Under the pieces are notes generated by a model. That model was given only the letters and a program-made list of their open reading frames with translations, was not told where the DNA came from and did not search any database. A stretch of 64,000 nt of DNA. It comes from Paguma larvata. Taxonomy: Eukaryota; Chordata; Mammalia; Carnivora; Viverridae. This document shows, in pieces, positions 54,395-64,000 of this stretch (positions are counted from its first letter, which is position 1; the number at the start of each line of letters is the position of its first letter). Position numbers and translations under genes: made by a program. Location of the stretch: assembly GCA_030068075.1 (NCBI GenBank), contig CM057825.1, forward strand, positions 124,407,239 to 124,471,238, in the 5' to 3' direction.

Positions 54395-55905
54395 ATATAT
54401 GTATATAATTGATAAAATATAGAGAGTTGGCTTTGACTAATTTACATAAATGGTAAAACCCACTTAGGGATTTAAAGGTTATCCTAAACCTCACTTTTTT
54501 CCACTCAGCACTGTATTTTTGACATCTCCTCATATTGTTATATGCAAATCTAGTTCAGTACATTCTGACTCTGGCCTGGGGGGTCAACATAGGCATAGAC
54601 TACAGTTTCCACAATTTGCTTGTCCATTCCTCTAGTAATGAAAGAACAGGGACATCAAAGTCTTTACTGTCACAAGGAAAACTATGGTGAACGGTCTCAT
54701 GCATGCGTCCTTATGGTTTTGTGCAAGAGTTGCTCTGGGGCACATATCCAGGCACGGGGACTGTTGGATAGATGAACAGTTAATTGCCCTGAGTACTGAG
54801 AGATTGCTACTTGGAATGGCTGCTTAGTTTACACTTCTCCCTAGCCCTTGATATTCCCTGACTTTGTAATTTTTGCCAATAGGATGGGTGTAAAGTGGTA
54901 TATCATTGTTGGTTTAATTTGCTTTGCTCTGATTACTAATGAAGTTGAGTATCTCTTCATATACTTGTTAGCCATTAGTGTTTCCTCTTCTAGTAATTTT
55001 CTTTTCATAGACTTTACCCATTTTTCTACTGGGTTTCCTGATTTTTTTCCTGCTGTGTTGTAGAGGTTCCTCTAGATTTCAACACCAGCCAAGTTCTAGA
55101 CACTGCACACATCTTCTCATGGTCCGCGAAAGTGTTCAGCGTGTAGATTATGCCCTTTCCTGGGCAGAAATCACAATTTTAATCCAGTTGAACACTTCAC
55201 GTCTCCCCCCTTATAGCTGGCTTTTTTTAAGATCTTGCTTTAAAATCTGTACAATTGTAAAGTCACAAAAATATTTCCTCCATTTTCTTTGATTACTTTC
55301 GTAGTTTGTCTTTTGCATTCAGGTGTGAAGGAAGGAATCCAATTTTATTTTTCCCCTACAGGGAATCAATTTTCCCAACAAAATCTACCAAATAATTCAA
55401 TGTTTCCCAATTGAGGTATAATGCCAAATCTCCTCTATATGTAGGACTGTGTCTGGAATCTCTATGATGCTTCATTGATTTATTTACCTGTTCCCCAGCC
55501 ATTACGACACTTAAAAAAGAATTACTGTGACTTCATAATAGGTTTTAATATTCAGTAAAATGAATCCTTCTTCTCCTATTTTTTTTTCAAAATTACCTTA
55601 CATATTCATGCCTTTTAAATTTCTGTATACGTTTGAGAGTCAGTTTTTCAAATCCCTCAAAAAATTCTGCTGAAACTTTGAATAGAACTGCATTAAATCC
55701 ATAGATTAATATAGAGGGGAAATTAATATGCTTATAATGTTAAGTTATCCTGTTTGTGAATTTAGTGTTTATATTAATCTATTCAATTTTTTAAAAATAG
55801 TCTATATAAGAGCTTTTCTCCATGAAGTTTCAGTGCTTTCATTTTTGTGGGGAGTGTGTTTAAGTCCTATATACATTTTTGTTGTTGTTGCTATAATGTT
55901 TAAAC
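54395..55905 (-). mobile_element. Old L1M, 1.5 kb, ORF2 region
   Basis: TACAGTTTCCACAATTTGCT, ATGGTGAACGGTCTCATGCA, GGTTTAATTTGCTTTGCTCT, ATAGACTTTACCCATTTTTC, CTTCATAATAGGTTTTAATA and ATAGAACTGCATTAAATCCA run in reverse ORF2 order. Multiple stops and frameshifts. Confidence 0.72.
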
Positions 55906-55965
55906 TATTCTGTACAATCGCTGGCACATAATGAGTGCTCAGTAAATGGTACTTATTATTGTTGT
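55906..55965 (+). mobile_element. MIR 3' end, short
   Basis: CAATCGCTGGCACATAATGA and GTGCTCAGTAAATGGTACTT. Confidence 0.55.
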
Positions 55966-56039
55966 AGCGATTATAAAAGGGAGAAAATCATGGAGGAAAA
56001 GTCTTCAACCGTCTTTGAGACTCTGTCATCATGTTCTGC

Positions 56040-56262
56040 AAATAATATGAATGGGGAGCCAGACACACCTCGGTTCTACTTCTGATTCCACCATTAGCCG
56101 TGTGACTTTGAACACTGTTTTGAATTTCTGGGCCTCTGTTTCTGCTTTAGGGCGAGTAATGTTCATCTGACCGCTGTTCTCCGTTTGGCCTGAGCATAAA
56201 ATGAGATCCCGAACTAGTAACACGCGCAATGGCTGGCACATAGGTGCTCAGAAAGGAGTTTC
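56040..56262 (+). mobile_element. MIR SINE
   Basis: TGATTCCACCATTAGCCGTG, TGACTTTGAACACTG, GGCCTCTGTTTCTGCTTTAG, AATGGCTGGCACATAGGTGC. Confidence 0.78.
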
Positions 56263-56526
56263 TTTCTCCCCCTAGTGAAGAGGTGAAAATTTTGTTACAT
56301 GGCTGCTTCATTGCCCCATGAAGCCATCTCTTCGTTTGAAATCTCCTTCCGAACTTTGTCTTTTCTAGCCAGATAGATGCAGAGAGTGGGCATACGTGTT
56401 AAGAAAAATTGAAAAGAAAAATCTACCTTCCTAGAACCCCCTTTTAGATGACACTTTAGCCTTTTCATCTTTAGAATATAAACTTGAGGAAAGGAAGCAA
56501 GGTTGACTCCACATATCCATTTGACA

Positions 56527-56710
56527 TCATATGGTCTTACCCAAGCCAGTTGTAGTAAGTCCACTTCCCTCCTCAGTGATTGGTTCAGGGAGGGGCTGGC
56601 CCATGCCAGTCTGTGCCAATGAGATGCTAGGAGGGCCTTGATAAGGGCCTCTGGGAAAAGAAATCCAGTTTTTCTCCTTCACTATGCTGGAATTAAAGAG
56701 GCTCACCACC
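56527..56710 (+). mobile_element. Possible LTR 5' part
   Basis: GTGATTGGTTCAGGGAGGGG and GTGCCAATGAGATGCTAGGA resemble the 5' part of the CCAATCA-type LTR at 50695. Not firm. Confidence 0.35.
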
Positions 56711-56924
56711 CCACTTTCTGCTGGCAGTCACATCAGTGAGATGAGCCAGGCTGGGGGTGAAGCCCACACTGTGGAGTGGGGCAGGGGCGTGGTGTGCAGA
56801 GAAATGCTGAGTTCCCGATGTCAACGTTGAGCTGCTGCATTGGCAAAACTTGAAGCTCCCTTCCCCCCCCCACCCCCTGTTTTGTCACAACACTTAATTT
56901 AGTCAATTTAAATAGTGTCATGAA

Positions 56925-57261
56925 CTGAATTGTGTCTCCTCAAAATTCATAGGTTGAAACCCTAACCCCAAAGTAGTTGGAGATAAGGCCTTTGAAGAGG
57001 TAAAATTGAATGAGATCTTTAAAGGTGGAGCCCTAATCCAACAGACTGGTGTCCTTGTAGTAAGAGGAAGAGACACGCAGAGTTTGTGTGCACAGAGAAA
57101 AGACCATGTGAGGACACAGAAAGAAGGTGCCATCTGCAAGCCAAGGCGAGAGGCCCCGCCAGAAACCAACCACGCCAGCACCCGGACTTCCTGCCCCCCG
57201 AACTGTGGGAAAGCCGGCCAGTGTGTGGTGTGTTTTGTTATACGGCCCTAGCTAACTAACA
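56925..57261 (+). mobile_element. MaLR LTR (MLT1/MST-type)
   Basis: GTCATGAACTGAATTGTGTC, AAATTCATAGGTTGAAACCC, CTAATCCAACAGACTGGTGT, AAAGACCATGTGAGGACACA, CGGCCCTAGCTAACTAAC. Confidence 0.82.
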
Positions 57262-57531
57262 AAAATAGAAATAGATTTATTTGAAGTCTAAAGCACTACA
57301 GTGGATTCAAGTCTCAGGTCTTTGGCATGAGTCTGAAAATAACTGATTCTCCAGAAATGTGTGCCTATGAACATGAATGTGAGAATCAGTCTGAATTTAT
57401 AGAGTGCAGAGAATCACACGATTCTGTGCGCTCTCAGTTGTTTGAGCTTCCAAATGGCCTTTTGGTACAAGTATAGACTTGCTATTAGCGGTGCCTTTTA
57501 GATGAGGAAAGTGATTAGCAAGGGTAAGTGA

Positions 57532-57752
57532 GGGGCACCTGAGTGGCTGTGTGGGATCACATCAACACTTGATTTTAGCTCAGGTCATGACCTCATGATT
57601 TGTGAGTTCAAACCCCGTGTAACGCTCTGTGCTGACAGCACGGGGACTTCTTGGGATTCTATCTCCCTCTCTCTCTCTGTTCCTCCTTCACTTGCTTGCT
57701 CTCTCTCTCTCTCTCTCTCTCTTAAAATAAATAAATAAACATTAAACAAAAA
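57532..57752 (+). mobile_element. CAN SINE with altered 5' head
   Basis: GGGGCACCTGAGTGGCTGTG is followed by an unusual stretch (57549-57566) in place of the normal tRNA arm, then TAGCTCAGGTCATGACCTCA and a standard 3' half. TSDs GCAAGGGTAAGTGA (57518-57531) and ACAAGGGTAAATGA (57753-57766). Confidence 0.92.
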
Positions 57753-57940
57753 ACAAGGGTAAATGATAAGCTTGAGTCTGAGTGGATAGGGAAGTGGTCT
57801 GAATGGGATAAGAACCAAGATCTTTTCACTCCTATTTTGGTCCATTTTGTAATAAGCTCGGTCTCCACTAGGCTGTGAGAAGGTTGAAGGGGTGAGCTAC
57901 ATCTTTTAAAATATGTAAATTGTATTATCAACATAAAGAT

Positions 57941-58078
57941 GTATATGTATTATCAATGTATTTACCATATTCACGATGTATGCTTTAAAGATCTGAGCAT
58001 TTTATTTGTCAGAGAGATAGAAGCAGAAACTCATCAACAGTCTCAAAAGTAAATGACTTTGCTTCAGTCACCTCCCAC
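57941..58078 (+). repeat. Inverted repeat, left arm (~138 bp)
   Basis: The reverse complement recurs at 58991-59128 with about 7 mismatches by my hand alignment. Includes ACCATATTCACGATGTATGC, AGAGAGATAGAAGCAGAAAC and ACTCATCAACAGTCTCAAAA. A 68-base run and a 34-base run are identical. Not a repeat family I recognise. Confidence 0.92.
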
Positions 58079-58990
58079 TCTCTAGCAGACAGTCCGTATT
58101 AGAAGGATAAACATGAGTAAATGTTATACACTTGTTGTATCTCGAAAGCAGCTCTCACGAAAAGGCAGGGGAAATGATACCTCCTTCCGGAGTATTTTAA
58201 CAATGTCCAGCAATGGCCATGACGCATCTTAAAGGCAATAGAAGATGGGTGTGGTTTATTCGGTACATCTCTATGACCAGCTCCAGGCGCAGATATAAGG
58301 ACCAATGAGGGCACGTCAAGGTCATACTGGCTACTGTCTCCTTTCAGAGGAAAGAGTCAAGAAGCAAAGGCAGAAGAGGCGGTTTAGACCTGTCATACTG
58401 GGTACCCCTGGGAGCAGTTTGCACTCAATGCATAAATCAGGCTCAGGGGCTGTCTGGTTAATACAAAGCCTTTAGTGCCGTTTGCTCCTCCATCAGCATA
58501 CCGAATTAGGACACATGGTCATTGGGTTTATCAATAACGTGCCCCATAAATCCAGTTAGCGTTTTCTTCTGGGTGCTGCACCTTGAGAAGCTGCTTAAAT
58601 ACCTTGAAGGTCCTTCCCCAGCTGTGGCCTTGAATCTCAAGGAGGGTCTGAGACGCTTCAGACTCTTGACAGAGTATAACAGGGCTGGGATTCGAGCCCT
58701 TTCTGACTGTCTGGAGGCTCTTTCAATGATGGATCTAAAGTTCAGATGGGGACCTCTCCTCCCATGAGGTCCCGTCACTCTTAGAAGGAGTCCTGGTGTT
58801 ACAGGAGTGGTTGTATTTTGTCATTGGCTGTTTCTGTTTGCTCTGTGTCACTTCCTTCGGGGAACTACCCTTTGCCTGTGTCGCATGGCTCGGAACTCTG
58901 CCCCCTGGCTACAGGGTTGAGTCAGTGGTCCACACTCAGCAATCTGAGCTTCCTCACGGCAATTGAATCTTGAGCCAAGATGCACAGGGG
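58079..58990. other. Spacer of the inverted repeat
   Basis: About 912 bases. It contains a short reverse MIR core (GGGCTGGGATTCGAGCCCTT, about 58683) and otherwise unassigned sequence. Paired 81- and 90-codon antiparallel frames at 58506-58778 have no recognised domain. No transposase-like protein is encoded. Confidence 0.6.
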
Positions 58991-59128
58991 TGGGAGGTGA
59001 TTGAAGCAAAGTCATTTACTTTTGAGACTGTTGATGAGTTTCTGCTTCTATCTCTCTGACAAATAAAATTATAAGATCTTTAAAGCATACATCGTGAATA
59101 TGGTAAATATGATGATAATACATATATA
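58991..59128 (-). repeat. Inverted repeat, right arm (~138 bp)
   Basis: TGGGAGGTGATTGAAGCAAA begins the arm, GTTTCTGCTTCTATCTCTCT is in the middle, and GCATACATCGTGAATATGGT is near the end. Homology stops abruptly at both edges of both arms. Confidence 0.92.
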
Positions 59129-59471
59129 CGTTATGAAATGAGTTACCCCATCTTAATCCCATTTTGATTAACATAGCCACATCTATATATTAACATACAG
59201 ATATTTAGCTCTCCCCTTCATTTCTGTGACCTTTCAAGTATCCTTTCAACAACTAACTCGTTCTTTCTTGAATGCATTAGAATAGGTTTCTATCGCTGGC
59301 TTTAAAAACCTTTAAGCGATAGAGACGTAGGTAGCACATGACAGTTCGTTTCATTATTTTTATTTTCCAAAATGAAATACCTTTGGAGTACCTTTGAAAA
59401 TACCTTTGTGGAAACTTCTAATAATGTTAATGTTGATGAAAAAAATCTTCCTCTATTATTAATACCTTTTT
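59129..59471. other. Unassigned sequence with a small hairpin
   Basis: An 8-bp stem CTATCGCT / AGCGATAG near 59291-59322 surrounds GGCTTTAAAAACC. No repeat family recognised. Confidence 0.4.
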
Positions 59472-59695
59472 TTAAAAATTTTTTTAGTATTTATTTATTT
59501 ATTTATTTTTAGTATTTATTTTTGAGACAGAGCATGAGCGGGGGAGGAGCAGAGAGAGGGAGACACAGAATCCAAAGCAGGTTCCAGGTTCTGAGCTGTC
59601 AGCACAGAGCCCGACGTGGGGCTTGAACTCACAAACCGAGAGATCATGACCTGAGCAAAGTCAGACGCTTAACTGACTGAACCACCTAGGCAGCC
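59472..59695 (-). mobile_element. CAN SINE, felid type
   Basis: Expanded TATTTATT tail, GAGCTGTCAGCACAGAGCCC, head ACCACCTAGGCAGCCC. TSDs ATTATTAATACCTTTTT (59455-59471) and CTATTAATACCTTTTTAG (59696-59713). Confidence 0.95.
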
Positions 59696-59784
59696 CTATT
59701 AATACCTTTTTAGTAGCACAGAGAAATAGCACTAACAGTTTATGTTACTGAACACTCCCTGTTTGATGAGTTCAGTGTTAGGAG

Positions 59785-59999
59785 GCAACATAGAAACCAA
59801 GAGCTTGGCCTTTATCTGTGTTCAAATCTGGGCCCCCGTCAGTTACTAGCCCTGGAGCCGTGGGCAAATTACTTAGCCCCTCTGAACCTGGGTAGTCTCA
59901 TTTGTAAAATAGGAATAATAATACTTAGAGGGATGTTACAAAGCTTTAATTAGTTAATACATGTAAAAACATGTCCAGTATATAGTAAAAACGTGTTAG
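59785..59999 (+). mobile_element. MIR SINE
   Basis: CAAGAGCTTGGCCTTTATCT, GTTCAAATCTGGGCCCCCGT, AATTACTTAGCCCCTCTGAA, TTAGTTAATACATGTAAAAA. Confidence 0.82.
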
Positions 60000-60034
60000 C
60001 CCCTTATCATTGGATATTTCAGCGGAAGAAAAGA

Positions 60035-60105
60035 AATGGCATCTCCTTGAGCTGATGTAACTTGCCCAGGGCCACACAGATAGGACACAGCAGGAACTGG
60101 CATTA
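60035..60105 (-). mobile_element. MIR core, short
   Basis: TGTAACTTGCCCAGGGCCAC and ACAGCAGGAACTGGCATTAA are reverse MIR. Confidence 0.55.
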
Positions 60106-61079
60106 AATGAAACGACACTCCTGAGTACCTTGGTCAGAGCCTGGCGCACGGAGAGTGCCTCTTAACTGCAGGGGCCGTCATTCTTGTAAGTGTCTCACGA
60201 GCCGAGCCCAGATTTGAGAGGAAAGGGTATGAAAACTGCCCCAGGAAAAATTAAAAGCAGAAATTAGACCCCCTTTTCTCTCGCTGCCATCACCTCACAG
60301 GCCTTCCTTTCCCTTCTCCCTCCAGAGTGTTTATCAGGTCCTACTTCAGATAATCCTTGCCGAGTGATAACCGACCTATCAGCTGGCATTTAAGATGAAG
60401 CCTGTCCTTTGTCTACATTTCAGTAGGAAACTCCCGAGACCCCGGTGGCTTCCTCATCCAAAGCATTTAGGGGGCATTTGTCTCTCCCTCTTGAGACACT
60501 CTGGAGGTGTCGCTTTTGGAAGAGTTACTCATCTTTGCTGAGGTCTCGTTAATTAACATCTGGCCTTAGGAGGGCCGCTATGCCTGAGCACTGCTTTCTA
60601 CCGTGCATCACAGAAGATGTACATTTGTTATGCTATGCTAGGGGCAAGCAAGTATGTCAAGGGCAGGTCCTTATGGAATGAGAACACTGGAACACACACA
60701 TTGGGCACGTGTGTGCACAATTAACCATTTACTTAGTCCCAGCTGGCGCTGTTGCTGCCGTGTAGTATTTCATGAACATGCATTGTTTAGTTGTGTTCTC
60801 AGAGCAGGTTTTGGTACCTTTTTCCGATTTTATGGACTAAGAAATTTGGGCTCTGGAGTGGGCGTCTGCTGTCTCAGTCATCCTTTCCCCCCTTGTCATT
60901 AGCATGCAGCTCAAGTAGATTTGACTTTGAACTTTTTATGCCCAAGACCTGGCCAGTCTGAATATCCTACCCTTCTGACTCTTTTATTGGTTCAGAGATG
61001 GGTATAGGAGGCCAGTGAGAGCCAGATATGGAACTTTTGTTGGAGATTTAGGGAACATGCTTTTTTTTTTTTTTTTTGG
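60106..61079. other. Unassigned sequence, 1 kb, possibly conserved block
   Basis: 60290-60620 is repeat-free and compositionally even, with CTTTGCTGAGGTCTCGTTAA followed by TTAACATCTGGCC. A pure T run of about 18 ends the stretch. No supported gene. Confidence 0.4.
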
Positions 61080-61328
61080 CTCGGGTGGCTCAGGCTATAG
61101 AATGTTAGCTTCCAGGAGACAGGGACATCTTAGCCTATCTGAAAATAAAACCTGCACCAAGAGAGGTCTGAAAGACGAGAGGATGCTTGGGCCTCTGAAG
61201 CCAGACGGGCCTCACGCTAGAATATCCCTGGACTTCTCAGGCAAATCGACAAAGTCATTTCCACACTTAATCCACTTTCAATCTGGGTTTTCTGTCGCTT
61301 GCCGTGAAAAGAATCCTGATAAATTTAG
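61080..61328 (+). mobile_element. Ancient LTR 3' part (family of 50695-51105)
   Basis: GGACTTCTCAGGCAAATCGA, AATCTGGGTTTTCTGTCGCT, TGCCGTGAAAAGAATCCTGA correspond to the 3' end of that LTR family. Confidence 0.5.
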
Positions 61329-61338
61329 GCTCAGAGAG

Positions 61339-61749
61339 TGTTATGGACTGAATGTTTGTGTCTCCTCCCCTCCCCAAAGTTCATACATATAAGAAAGCCC
61401 TAACTCCCATGAAATGGTATTTGGAAGTCGGACCTTTGGGAGGTGATCAGGTTTGGATGAAATCATGCAGATGGTGTGCTTGTGACGGGATTAGTGTCTT
61501 TACAAGAATAGGAAGAAGCCAGAGGTCTTTCTCCCTCCACCAGCTGAGGAGGGAGTCCTCAGAAGATGACCCCTCAGAAGATGACTCTCTGCAAGCCAGG
61601 AGAGAGTTCTCGCCAAGGAACCGAATTTTACTGCACCTCGATCTCTGACTTCCTGCCTCCAGAACTGTCAGGGGAAAAAAAGGGATTTCTGTCGTTTGAG
61701 CCACACCGGTGGTGGTATTTCGTTAGCGCAGCTGGAGCTGACTAATACA
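61339..61749 (+). mobile_element. MaLR LTR (MST-type), with internal duplication
   Basis: GTGTTATGGACTGAATGTTT, GGGAGGTGATCAGGTTTGGA, GACGGGATTAGTGTCTTTAC, TCCTGCCTCCAGAACTGTCA, GAGCTGACTAATACAG at the end. CCTCAGAAGATGAC is present twice in direct tandem at about 61557-61585. Confidence 0.85.
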
Positions 61750-62825
61750 GAACCCAAGACTGCCTGGGTCCAAATCTCGTCTCTTTAACTCCCCATGCCA
61801 ACGGTCTCTGCCACTGCCCTTCCTACCCACCGAAGCACACAAATTTAACATACGGAAAAAGGACCTTTACAGAACGTGGCCCGAGGTGGGGCTGCCCCCT
61901 CAGGAGGGCTAGAACGAGTCTGGAGATATAAAGCTGAAGGGTAGCGTGAGGTCATGTCTACTTGGCAGATGGGTGCAAAGCCTTCCAGCAGGTGCAAGCT
62001 AATGTTTTTGACCCTGCCATCCTTTTTGTCCCACAGGCTAGAATCCAACATAGCTCAGTCTCATCAAGAGAATATAATAAAACTCTTTGCTGGCAAAGGG
62101 GACAGCTTTATTTCTGTCTAAAAGGCCACATGGAGAATCTCACTAGCAACTCTCCTTGCAGGAAAAGAGAGAAAGAATGGAGTTCATGATGAATTAGTTC
62201 CTTACAACCCACTTGACAGACTGATGGATAAACACAGTGACAGACCCCAAATTGTATCTTCTCTAAGTCTCCCCCAAAGAAAAAGTCTTTGTCCTTTTAG
62301 ACACTCCCTGAAAATGGAATGAAAACATGGCAGAAAGCCCCACTGTCTGGGAGACATATGTTATTATTATTATAGCTACTATGTAAGAGCCAGGAGTCAG
62401 GTGTTAAAACCGAAACATGGAGTGATTTTGGTGCCACCGAGGCTCAGATAATATTCTTCCCTCGTCTCTCCTGTTTTGATAGCTGGCTATCCTGGCAAAA
62501 GCCAGGTATCACTGGGGGCTTAATACAATTTAGTGTTACTATTCTGACTACCTTTCTTTGTGGCCCTAAGAAACAATACTTCAAAATACATATATATGTG
62601 TGTGTGTGTGTGTATCTCTCTCTATATATACCTAAAATCCCTGCACAGAAGTCTTATTTTTCTGCCTTCAAAATGTTTTTAACTGAGATCCTAATTTAAA
62701 TGTGGAAATTCCAATTTAATCCTGGATCCCAACTTAATTTGGTCGAGACTCAAAGCACATCTCTGTTCTCCGTTAGGCAGCAGGCAGGGAGAGCCAGGGT
62801 TTTCGGTGGTAAAGACAACTCCTAA
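61750..62825. other. Unassigned sequence with a short (TG)n
   Basis: ACTGCCTGGGTCCAAATCTC at about 61768 is a MIR-like core. (TG)n lies at 62597-62613. Otherwise nothing recognised. Confidence 0.4.
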
Positions 62826-63020
62826 ACCTTAGAGGAGGGGGTTCTTGACCAGGGCCATACATTGGAAATCATGGGGCGGGGGGGAAATACCAGCACCAGG
62901 GACCCGAACCCGGAGATGTGCATTTGTTTGATCACGGGGGGGCCTGACTGACAGGATCGTTTTTAAAGTGTCGCAGGTGGTTCTAATGTGCGGCCACAGC
63001 CCAGAAGCGCTGCCGTAAAC
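62826..63020. mobile_element. MER5-type hAT element
   Basis: GGTTCTTGACCAGGGCCATA, CATTGGAAATCATGGGGCGG, GGTTCTAATGTGCGGCCACA and AGAAGCGCTGCCG follow an MER5-like consensus. Confidence 0.6.
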
Positions 63021-63755
63021 CGATTTCAAAGTTCGGGGTTTTTCCCCTTCAAGAGCTTAAAGTATAGAAAATAAATGGCGTCTATGCCACATGGAGACTG
63101 ACTCCACCAACGGTACATAGTGTGAGAGCTTGACAGATTGCTGGGCCGCTAGGAGGCGCCCAAGTTTTCTTGTTTATGTAATTCGGGTAACACACAGGGT
63201 TGCGTGGCGAAGGTTGACTGAGGAAAGGGAGTAGTAACACGTGCCTGCCTGTCGGAAAGGAAGTATTTCATAGCTGTTGGCTCTCACGTTCACTGTGAAC
63301 GTCAGGACTGGTTTTCGCGATCCTAGCAGGTGATAAAAACTAGTTTTAGTTAAAGGGAGGGGGGTTACCAGCTGAGTCAGGTCCTCCCACCTAGGAAAGT
63401 ACAGGGGTGGGTGTGGCCTCTCCTGGGTCCAAGGAGTCAACACCGTGCTTTCTTTTCCTCTTCTCTCTCGCTTCTGCTTCTCGTCCTCTCGGCAGCCTCA
63501 GGCCGCGCGACCGCTTCTCTGCAACCAGGAGGAGGTGACCCTTCAGGCCGACCCGGCACACATTCTGTGACCAGAAAGGAAAAAGGTACCTTTATCACTC
63601 GTTTCCGGTGGGAAAAATCCTGAGGAAAGACTGTCTCCATGTGCATGGTGCTCTTATGACTGGCTGGATTCTCATTGTTACTAGAAGGAGCGTGGGGCGT
63701 AGGAGCCGAGCAGACAGCCGCCTCTACAATGACGAAAAGTCAGTTCTTATAATAA
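63021..63755. other. Unassigned sequence with a candidate exon
   Basis: A pyrimidine-rich run ends TCCTCTCGGCAG at 63495, a strong-looking splice acceptor. A possible donor AAAAAG/GTACC follows at 63586. The 90-bp segment between is GC-rich with CpGs and open in one frame. No protein family is recognised, so it stays a candidate only. Confidence 0.25.
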
Positions 63756-63759
63756 TGAC

Positions 63760-63835
63760 TGTGTCCACTCAACAAATATTAAGTATCCATTATGGGCCAG
63801 ACGCGGTTCTAGATGTTCCTTTGTACAATGAGAAG
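63760..63835 (-). mobile_element. L2 LINE 3' end, short
   Basis: CTCAACAAATATTAAGTATC, CATTATGGGCCAGACGCGGT and TCTAGATGTTCC are reverse L2. Confidence 0.6.
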
Positions 63836-63849
63836 TGGACATCACGTTA

Positions 63850-64000
63850 AAAAAGTTACTGAGATTTAGTTTATACCCAGTAAAATTCAGAATATCACTT
63901 AAGTGGAATTATACAGCGCATGGCGTTCTTTCGCTTAGTATTTGAGATTTGGAAAGTTGGCGCATGTATAAATAGCTCTTTCATTTCATTGCTGAGACCT
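63850..64000 (-). mobile_element. L1M 3' region, cut by the window end
   Basis: AAGTGGAATTATACAGCGCA, GTTCTTTCGCTTAGTATTTG and AATAGCTCTTTCATTTCATT are reverse L1M and run off the right edge. Confidence 0.6.

Noticed and set aside
57941..59128. Inverted repeat read as a complete DNA transposon
   Set aside because: No transposase-like frame in the spacer and no convincing target-site duplication outside the arms, so it is reported as an inverted repeat only.
59291..59322. Small hairpin as a microRNA precursor or terminator
   Set aside because: The stem is only 8 bp with a 16-base loop, far below a microRNA hairpin, and bacterial-type terminators do not apply here.

Overview
This window is vertebrate nuclear DNA, almost certainly from a felid or another feliform carnivore. 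The key evidence is 23 copies of a tRNA-Lys-derived carnivore (CAN) SINE. Many of them carry the cat-type body: GGCGCCTGGGTGGCTCAG, then TCAGGTCATGATCTC, then TGTGCTGACAGCTCAGAGCC, then a CT-rich tract and an AAATAAATAAACGTTAAA tail. There are also carnivore-type L1 3' ends, and old mammalian repeats (L2, MIR, MLT1/MST LTRs, hAT/Charlie elements, L1M). Family names come from memory of consensus sequences, since no search could be run. I found no bacterial-style gene, no RNA gene, no CRISPR array and no protein-coding exon I can defend. The open reading frames are short, repeat-derived or low-complexity, so the window looks intergenic or intronic.

Layout. 0-14 kb: L1M and L2 fragments, an MLT1 LTR, MIRs, an hAT element, a pair of facing polypurine/polypyrimidine tracts (9.0-9.3 kb), and a layered L1M 3' UTR (11.4-13.2 kb) invaded by a younger L1, a (TG)n tract, an MER5-type element and a SINE. 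14-20 kb: hAT, SINEs, L1M, MLT1, then a GC-richer, repeat-poor block (18.0-19.4 kb) with GC-box, CCAAT-like and GATA-like motifs. 20-37 kb: dense old repeats, many split by later insertions, including three SINEs stacked at 29.1-29.6 kb and an hAT element split by an MLT1 LTR at 36 kb. 37.7-41 kb: two young L1 3' ends. The larger one carries an ORF2 remnant, has matching 12-bp target-site repeats and is itself hit by a SINE. 41-57 kb: MIR, L2 and L1M fragments, several LTRs and a 288-bp CCAN-type minisatellite (53.2 kb). 57.9-59.1 kb: an unusual inverted repeat with about 138-bp arms, roughly 95% identical, around a 0.9-kb spacer. 59-64 kb: SINE, MIRs, two adjacent LTRs, an MER5-type element, a candidate splice-acceptor/exon and the start of another L1M.

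No set of genes works together here. The biology readable in the sequence is insertion order. Target-site duplications (TSDs) around the young SINEs and L1s let layers be dated relative to one another, and broken older elements can be rejoined across younger insertions. L1 and L2 fragments lie overwhelmingly on the minus strand (my count 29 to 4), which would fit an intron of a plus-strand gene but does not prove it. I did not find a new biological system. The inverted repeat is the least explained structure in the window.
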